Shown here piece after piece: positions 6,535-10,482 of a stretch of 10,482 nucleotides of DNA. The DNA comes from Clostridia bacterium. Lineage in GTDB: Bacteria; Bacillota; Clostridia; Christensenellales; UBA1242. Below the pieces are notes generated by a model, which was not told where the DNA came from, searched no databases, and saw only the letters and a program-made list of their open reading frames with translations. Position 1 is the stretch's first letter. The number at the start of each line of letters is the position of its first letter. The stretch lies in assembly GCA_017503445.1 (NCBI GenBank), contig JAFVTB010000010.1, positions 1-10,482 of the forward strand, written 5' to 3'. Made by a program: the position numbers and the translations under genes.

Positions 6535-8171
6535 CAAATATTCTCCTTAAGTTGATTATTAAGGCACTTCAGCCCGGTGAGATAGTATATCACTTGCGCC
6601 TCTTTATCGTCATGGTGAAGGGGGATCATACTGATAAACAGCAGCCCTTCAATCAGTTCAATGTCGTTGATATCGAAACCGTTTCTTTCCAAAACATCAT
6701 CAAAAATTGCAGGATTGATCAAGTTTTGTGTTAAAAACTTAAATTCAAAATTCTTTGCACTGTGCTCTGTTAGTGTGTACATTCCTTGGGTTATATAATC
6801 ATACAATCCGTGATAGCAATGGCGAATTTTTGCGGCATCATAACGGCTGTCACCATAAATGGTGTCCACGCAAAAGTTGCCGCGCGGGTCAATAAACTTA
6901 AACGCCGTGGTTTGCGGGATATACACAACATTTGAAAAACATGGATCGCCATGGATGATTGAATAAAATTTTGGGCTGGTTTCCACCAATTTTTCGATGC
7001 GCAACCTAAGCGCCGGCAAAAGTTTGTTAAAGCCCACCAATGTTTCGCCATTGCATGTGATTGTGGCCTGGTTTAATATATCGCGCCTTGACCAATCCTT
7101 GATGCGTTCAAGGGTTTTGTCAAGATACATATATTTTGTCATTTCCTTTATGTTTGGTGCGCCGCGTGGTGGTTTTTTGCCCCAAAAACGCGCGGCGGCA
7201 CTGATAAATCTGCTGAAAATATATTGCCAGTTTTCATCCGCGATGTCGTAGAACATGAAGTATTCCGCCATGCTGTTTCCTGGGATATATTCAATTTGAT
7301 AAGAAATTGTGTTGCCTGATGTTTCAGTGGAATAAACAGCGGGGATAAGCGGCGCAAGTGATTTATCCTTAGAGATTTTTTCCAGCCACTTAACTTCGCT
7401 TTTCAGTTTATCATAACTGCTTGTTTTTGTAAGGACGCCAAAGTCATCCAAATGGAAATCATTGAACACGCGGCCATTGATTGAATTTTTGAAAGCAGTG
7501 TTGTAATCATAAAGTGTTCCGGTGTCAACCCAAGATTTGATTAAAAGCCCTTTCATAAGGCGTTTTGAGCAATAATATTCGATCATGCTGCTGAGTTGAT
7601 ATTCCCCACGCTTTTTTTCAAACTTTTGGTCAAGCGCTTCGCGAAGAAGATCAGGGTCACAAAAATTATAAAGCCCAATCAAAACTTTGTTTGTTTCGGG
7701 GGTGAAATTTGGTTTGTCAATGGTTTCAACCACTTCGTTTTTGGCGTTTGTTCTGATAAGGCACCAGCGGCTGTGGCTGTTGTCTGTGATGTTCATATAT
7801 CCAAGCCAGTCATAGGAATAATCAAGGTTTGTTTCACAAAGGGTGTCACCCAAAAGAAGAAGCGTTGGTTTTGTGATATAATCGCGGCACAGCGCAAGTG
7901 CATGCAATGGCCCTTGTGGGTTTTCTTGCACAACAAAATTAATGTTCAGCATTCCAAATGCTTTATTTAAAAACGATTTCACTGCCGATTGATTGCCTGG
8001 GCTTACAACAAAAGTGATATCGCGAAGCCCATTTTTCACATAATCCCGCAGCATATTATATATTGCCGGCTTTTGATTGATTGAAAGAAGCCCTTTTGGA
8101 AGGGAATAAGAAAGTGGGGCAAGGCGGGTTGCTTTGCCGCCCATAAGCACAATAAGTTGCATATTTTTCAT
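6534..8171 (-). CDS. Fused sugar-phosphate nucleotidyltransferase and APH/choline-kinase-like phosphotransferase
   Basis: This 545-residue protein joins two activities. Residues 1-235 are an RmlA-like nucleotidyltransferase: MGGKATRLAPL (10-20) is the nucleotide loop, followed by SLPKGLLSI with a likely catalytic Lys26, QENPQGPLHAL (82-91), the metal-binding LLGD ending at Asp109, and WVDTGTLYDY (214-223). The loop has Ala where most relatives have Gly (GGxGTRL). Residues about 250-545 form an aminoglycoside phosphotransferase/choline kinase-type domain with Brenner motif IIHGDPCFSNVVY (405-417; catalytic Asp409) and the metal-binding FKFIDPRG (424-431). The expected chemistry is phosphorylation of a small sugar or alcohol, then coupling to a nucleotide. 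Similar fusions occur in capsule and LPS loci. Start is the ATG at 8171, 15 nt after the HAD gene; its ribosome binding site is weak (AAAGG, 11 nt), and the ATG at 8162 is a possible alternative. Substrate unknown. Confidence 0.88.
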   Translation of the reverse strand: MKNMQLIVLMGGKATRLAPLSYSLPKGLLSINQKPAIYNMLRDYVKNGLRDITFVVSPGNQSAVKSFLNKAFGMLNINFVVQENPQGPLHALALCRDYITKPTLLLLGDTLCETNLDYSYDWLGYMNITDNSHSRWCLIRTNAKNEVVETIDKPNFTPETNKVLIGLYNFCDPDLLREALDQKFEKKRGEYQLSSMIEYYCSKRLMKGLLIKSWVDTGTLYDYNTAFKNSINGRVFNDFHLDDFGVLTKTSSYDKLKSEVKWLEKISKDKSLAPLIPAVYSTETSGNTISYQIEYIPGNSMAEYFMFYDIADENWQYIFSRFISAAARFWGKKPPRGAPNIKEMTKYMYLDKTLERIKDWSRRDILNQATITCNGETLVGFNKLLPALRLRIEKLVETSPKFYSIIHGDPCFSNVVYIPQTTAFKFIDPRGNFCVDTIYGDSRYDAAKIRHCYHGLYDYITQGMYTLTEHSAKNFEFKFLTQNLINPAIFDDVLERNGFDINDIELIEGLLFISMIPLHHDDKEAQVIYYLTGLKCLNNQLKENI

Positions 8172-8186
8172 AAATATCTTTGCCTT

Positions 8187-8834
8187 TTAAAAAGATTTAA
8201 AGAAAGACACAATGTCATTTGTGTTTTGCACCAAAACGCCGTGGCCGCCCAAATCTTCAAGCGGCTTTATGTCCACATTATATCTGTCACCAATCATCAT
8301 CATTTCGTCAAAATGGCAACCTTCTTTTTGCTGGATTGCCATAAACGATTGTTCTTTTGATTGATATGTGTGCAATGTTTTTGGTGATGGGGCAAGGATT
8401 TCTTTGAATGGTGCAAGGTCAATCCCCAGCCGTTTTGCTTTGTGCAGAACATTATCCAAAACCTCATTTGATGCAATATAAAGCACATATTTTTTGGCAA
8501 GGTTTTGATACAGTGCATTTGGTGCAATTTGGGCTTTTGAATAGTCAATTTCGAAAAAATTTTTCAGGCGGTATTCATCCCACGCATGCTTTGAAACGCC
8601 AAAACTTTCACAATTTTTTGTGAATGAAAGGCGTTTTTCGCCCCCGGCGGTGAAGCCAAGTTTATCCATAAGCAATAATGTTTCTTCTTCAGTTAGGTTT
8701 GATAACGCCATAACTGTGCGCTTTATGTATTCATTGTATTCAACTTTGATGCTTGGGCTGAAATACATTGTTTCGTCAAAGTCAAACACAATCACTTTGA
8801 TTTTTTGTGGATTGGGTGATCCATAGATGTCCAT
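8187..8834 (-). CDS. HAD-superfamily phosphatase
   Basis: The 215-residue protein shows the HAD motifs in order. Motif I is VIVFDFDETMY (14-24) with nucleophile Asp18 and acid/base Asp20. Motif II is YIASNE (119-124) with Ser122. Lys160 is a likely motif III residue. Motif IV is IGDRYNVD (181-188) with metal ligands Asp183 and Asp188. The helical stretch between motifs I and II (about 30-100) is a C1-type cap, as in small-molecule phosphatases of the phosphoglycolate phosphatase/nucleotidase group. It is cytoplasmic, with no signal peptide. The ATG at 8834 has GGAGAA 8 nt ahead and lies just behind a near-consensus promoter, so this is the first gene of the operon. Next to a kinase-nucleotidyltransferase fusion, its likely job is removing a phosphate from the precursor before or after anomeric phosphorylation, but that is inference from context. 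Confidence 0.88.
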   Translation of the reverse strand: MDIYGSPNPQKIKVIVFDFDETMYFSPSIKVEYNEYIKRTVMALSNLTEEETLLLMDKLGFTAGGEKRLSFTKNCESFGVSKHAWDEYRLKNFFEIDYSKAQIAPNALYQNLAKKYVLYIASNEVLDNVLHKAKRLGIDLAPFKEILAPSPKTLHTYQSKEQSFMAIQQKEGCHFDEMMMIGDRYNVDIKPLEDLGGHGVLVQNTNDIVSFFKSF

Positions 8835-8852
8835 GTCTTTTTCTCCATAACA

Positions 8853-8881
8853 ATTATATCACATTTTTATTTAAGTGTAAA
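8853..8881 (-). promoter_or_regulatory. Sigma-A promoter of the HAD / nucleotidyltransferase-kinase / GT28 operon
   Basis: On the minus strand TTTACA (8876-8881, one mismatch) is followed after 17 bp by a perfect TATAAT (8853-8858), preceded by TGA in the extended -10 position. Transcription would start near 8846, leaving a leader of only about 13 nt that consists of little more than the ribosome binding site. This is a strong housekeeping-type promoter with no visible operator. Confidence 0.8.
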
Positions 8882-8996
8882 GTGCTTTAATTCACTTTTG
8901 AATTTTATAAAGGATTAATTTAATAATTTTTTTTTTGGTTTTTACAAGTACAAAAAAGAAAAATTTCAATTCTTGCCAAATTTTTCCCCAAAAATG

Positions 8997-9029
8997 TTGA
9001 CACTTTTGCGAAATCATGATATATATAAT
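8997..9029 (+). promoter_or_regulatory. Promoter of the tRNA pair
   Basis: A perfect TTGACA (8997-9002) is followed after 17 bp by TATATA (9020-9025), within an alternating AT stretch that also contains a perfect TATAAT at 9024-9029 (21-bp spacing). The first tRNA begins about 30 bp further on. The region 8882-8996 before it is plain AT-rich sequence in which I see nothing else. Confidence 0.65.
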
Positions 9030-9059
9030 AAGTAAGGCAATTTTGCCGGCATATGATTC

Positions 9060-9134
9060 GGTACCATAGCCAAGTGGTAAGGCAAGGGTCTGCAAAACCC
9101 TCACGCCCCGGTTCAAATCCGGGTGGTACCTCCA
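9060..9134 (+). tRNA. tRNA-Cys (anticodon GCA)
   Basis: A full cloverleaf is visible. The acceptor arms GGTACCA (9060-9066) and TGGTACC (9124-9130) pair perfectly. The anticodon stem AGGGT/ACCCT (9085-9089, 9097-9101) closes the loop CTGCAAA with anticodon GCA at 9092-9094. The T arm has GGTTCAAATCC. The discriminator is T (U73), the identity base for tRNA-Cys, and CCA (9132-9134) is encoded. It lies 4 nt before tRNA-Leu. Confidence 0.97.
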
Positions 9135-9138
9135 ATCT

Positions 9139-9225
9139 GCAAGTGTGGCGGAATCGGCAGACGCACAGGACTTAAAATCCTGAGAGGGCAACCTCGTGGG
9201 GGTTCAAGTCCCCCCACTTGCACCA
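9139..9225 (+). tRNA. tRNA-Leu (anticodon UAA)
   Basis: The acceptor arms GCAAGTG (9139-9145) and CACTTGC (9215-9221) pair perfectly, with discriminator A at 9222 and encoded CCA at 9223-9225. The anticodon stem CAGGA/TCCTG encloses CTTAAAA with anticodon TAA at 9173-9175. A long variable arm (GAGGGCAACCTC region) makes it a class II tRNA of 87 nt, as expected for leucine. It is co-transcribed with tRNA-Cys. Confidence 0.97.
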
Positions 9226-9252
9226 AATTAAGGCGGGCTGTTTTGGCTCGTT

Positions 9253-9278
9253 AAAAAATCCCCGCAAGGGGTTTTTTT
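9253..9278. terminator. Terminator shared by the tRNA pair and the leftward lipoprotein gene
   Basis: CCCC (9260-9263) and GGGG (9268-9271) pair around a GCAA tetraloop, with six A on the left (one T interrupts the stem at 9259) and seven T on the right. It lies 27 bp after tRNA-Leu, and its T run overlaps the stop codon of the leftward gene at 9277-9279. The short GC stem is weaker than the other hairpins here. Confidence 0.75.
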
Positions 9279-10119
9279 ATTGCAATGGGTTGGCATAGGT
9301 GAATGTCAAGTTCAAAACTTGTTTGTTGTTGTCTGGGTTATCCTTGCCTGCCCAAAGGGTTGATGCTTTAAGATCGGTGTAGGTGGCAGAAAAAGTGAAG
9401 CCATCGGCAGTTTTTTCAAGTTCAAGGGCATATTTGTTGTTTTGATATTTTGTTATGTTGCCATCAAGTGTGCCGCTGAAGATATCTTCAAAGTTGATTG
9501 AAAATGTTGTGGTCAACGGTTCGGTGGTGATCACCCCGGTGGTTTTGTTGGTGTATTGAAAAGAAAGGGTTAAACTGAAATAATATGTTTTATTGGAACG
9601 AAAAACTTTGTCTTCGTGTGGGATGTTTTGCAATATGTTGCTGTCGTTTGCATAAAACGGCACAGTGCCTGTGTGGGCAAGATCTTGAAACAGTGTTGCC
9701 ACAGTGTTGTATTTCAAATCCCAATCTGCAAGCACAACTTCGGTGTTTTCAATGATGAAGTTGTTCAGCTGATAATCCACGCTTTGCAGCCGGCCAAATT
9801 CAAAACCTTCGGTTTCAAACAGGGCGGTGTAGGTGCCTTCGGTGTCAGTGCCCGCTTCAAAGGTGTACACCGCGTCATATGATACAATGTCTTCGCCTTT
9901 CACCCATGCCAAAAAGCCGCCTTCTGTTTTTGGTGTGGCGGAAAGTGTGACGGTTTGAAAAGTTTTATAGATGCCATAGCCCGAAACCGTGCCAGCAAAC
10001 TGATTTGATGATTCTGCCAAAATGCTGTGGGATGAAATTTTGGGGGTGCAGCCAGCAAAACAAAGCCCTGAAAGCCCCAAAATGCCACAAAAAGACAAAG
10101 CAAAAATGCGTTTTTTCAT
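9277..10119 (-). CDS. Lipoprotein with InlB-B-repeat-like domain
   Basis: The 280-residue product starts MKKRIFALSFCGILGLSGLC and then FAGC, a lipoprotein signal with Cys24 as the likely lipidated residue; Phe at the -3 position of the lipobox is less usual than Leu. Residues about 42-102 (AGTVSGYGIYKTFQTVTLSA ... GGFLAWVKGEDIVSYDAVYTF ... YTALFE) follow the pattern of the divergent InlB B-repeat found in many Gram-positive surface proteins, in a single copy. The rest (about 105-280) is rich in beta-strand-forming and Thr/Asn residues, and I do not recognise it. It is probably an extracellular membrane-anchored protein. The ATG at 10119 has AAGGA about 7 nt ahead. The next gene upstream is divergent, so this is a single-gene unit ended by the terminator near 9278. 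Confidence 0.82.
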   Translation of the reverse strand: MKKRIFALSFCGILGLSGLCFAGCTPKISSHSILAESSNQFAGTVSGYGIYKTFQTVTLSATPKTEGGFLAWVKGEDIVSYDAVYTFEAGTDTEGTYTALFETEGFEFGRLQSVDYQLNNFIIENTEVVLADWDLKYNTVATLFQDLAHTGTVPFYANDSNILQNIPHEDKVFRSNKTYYFSLTLSFQYTNKTTGVITTEPLTTTFSINFEDIFSGTLDGNITKYQNNKYALELEKTADGFTFSATYTDLKASTLWAGKDNPDNNKQVLNLTFTYANPLQ

Positions 10120-10138
10120 AAAAATTTCCTTTTACATA

Positions 10139-10167
10139 TTATTACAAATAGCAAAATAAAAAGTCAA
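10139..10167 (-). promoter_or_regulatory. Possible promoter for the InlB-repeat-like lipoprotein
   Basis: On the minus strand TTGACT (10162-10167) is followed after 17 bp by TAATAA (10139-10144), inside TAATAATAT, which offers several overlapping weak -10 boxes. The start would be close to the AAGGA ribosome binding site. The -35 is good but the -10 is poor, so confidence is limited. Confidence 0.4.
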
Positions 10168-10236
10168 ATATTAAACTTTAAAATAATGAGTATTTTTATT
10201 TTCCTTGCATAAAATACGACAAGGAGTTTTTTGGCA

Positions 10237-10482
10237 ATGTGGGAATTTTCCATTAATCTTGGCACTGAAAACAGCGCTGTTGCAAAATATATCTTCAATT
10301 CGCTGGCAAAGGTGGTGGAAGATTTGGGTGGTGTGATTACATCATACGAGCAATCGGGCAAAATCAGCATCATTCTTGCTTGCCCGCGTGATGACAAGCC
10401 GCGGCTGGAATATCACATCGGCAATGTGGTGGCGCAGGTGATTTCTGTGTTTTTTAAGGAAAAATTCCTTGAACGCCGCCTA
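10237..10482 (+). CDS. N-terminal part of a possible YtxC-like sporulation protein (partial)
   Basis: An open frame from ATG at 10237 runs off the right edge (82 codons) and begins MWEFSINLGTENSAVAKYIF. Further on it has LAKVVEDLGGVITSYEQSGK, then ILACPRDDKPRLEYHIGNVV and AQVISVFFKEKFLERRL. AAGGAG (10221-10226) lies 10 nt before the ATG. No signal peptide or membrane segment is seen in this part. The layout, a short N-terminal alpha/beta stretch leading into 'V...FFKEKFL', reminds me of clostridial proteins annotated as putative sporulation protein YtxC. This is recall from pattern and most of the protein is missing, so the name is tentative. The gene is divergent from the lipoprotein gene. 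Confidence 0.7.
   Translation, partial: MWEFSINLGTENSAVAKYIFNSLAKVVEDLGGVITSYEQSGKISIILACPRDDKPRLEYHIGNVVAQVISVFFKEKFLERRL

Noticed and set aside
8892..9191. Leftward reading frame across the tRNA-Cys and tRNA-Leu genes
   Set aside because: It is antisense to two complete cloverleaf tRNAs and their promoter; no ribosome binding site was seen and its sequence comes from the tRNA arms.
9060..9225. tRNA pair as an attachment site for an integrated element
   Set aside because: No integrase gene, no repeated tRNA 3' end and no foreign-looking genes are found beside it in the window.

Overview
The window looks like a chromosomal segment of a low-GC, endospore-forming member of the Firmicutes (Clostridia-like). 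The reasons are a recognisable forespore gene set (spoIIR, sleB, ypeB), strong GGAGG-type ribosome binding sites, AT-rich sigma-A style promoters, two lipobox-bearing lipoproteins, and tRNA genes that encode their own CCA ends. Nothing resembles a phage, insertion sequence, CRISPR array or plasmid. No gene-free stretch exceeds about 225 bases.

Left part (1-2223): the tail of a rightward gene ends in a very strong hairpin terminator and meets a leftward pair, an exported propeller-like lipoprotein followed by a two-zinc-ribbon protein with a very acidic tail. A sigma-A-type promoter lies upstream of the lipoprotein gene.

Sporulation block (2261-4958): spoIIR runs leftward and sleB-ypeB runs rightward from one 119-bp intergenic region. 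That region carries a sigma-F-like promoter facing spoIIR and a good sigma-G-like promoter facing sleB. SpoIIR is the forespore signal that leads to sigma-E activation in the mother cell. SleB and YpeB are the cortex-lytic enzyme and its partner, made in the forespore for use at germination. A symmetrical hairpin after ypeB ends this block from both sides.

Surface-chemistry operon (4957-8881): a leftward run encodes a HAD phosphatase, a fused sugar-1-phosphate nucleotidyltransferase and aminoglycoside/choline-kinase-like phosphotransferase, an MGDG-synthase-type GT28 glycosyltransferase, and possibly a cysteine-rich four-helix membrane protein. The first three are tightly packed (15-nt gap, then a TGATG overlap) behind a near-consensus promoter. 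Phosphatase, kinase and nucleotidyltransferase are the activities needed to turn a phosphorylated sugar or alcohol into a nucleotide-activated donor, and the GT28 could use such a donor. The substrate cannot be read from sequence. This is the most interesting part of the window.

Right part (8997-10482): a tRNA-Cys(GCA), tRNA-Leu(UAA) pair has its own promoter and shares a terminator with a leftward lipoprotein gene containing an InlB-B-repeat-like domain. Divergent from that is the start of a rightward gene, cut by the window edge, that may be a YtxC-like sporulation protein.
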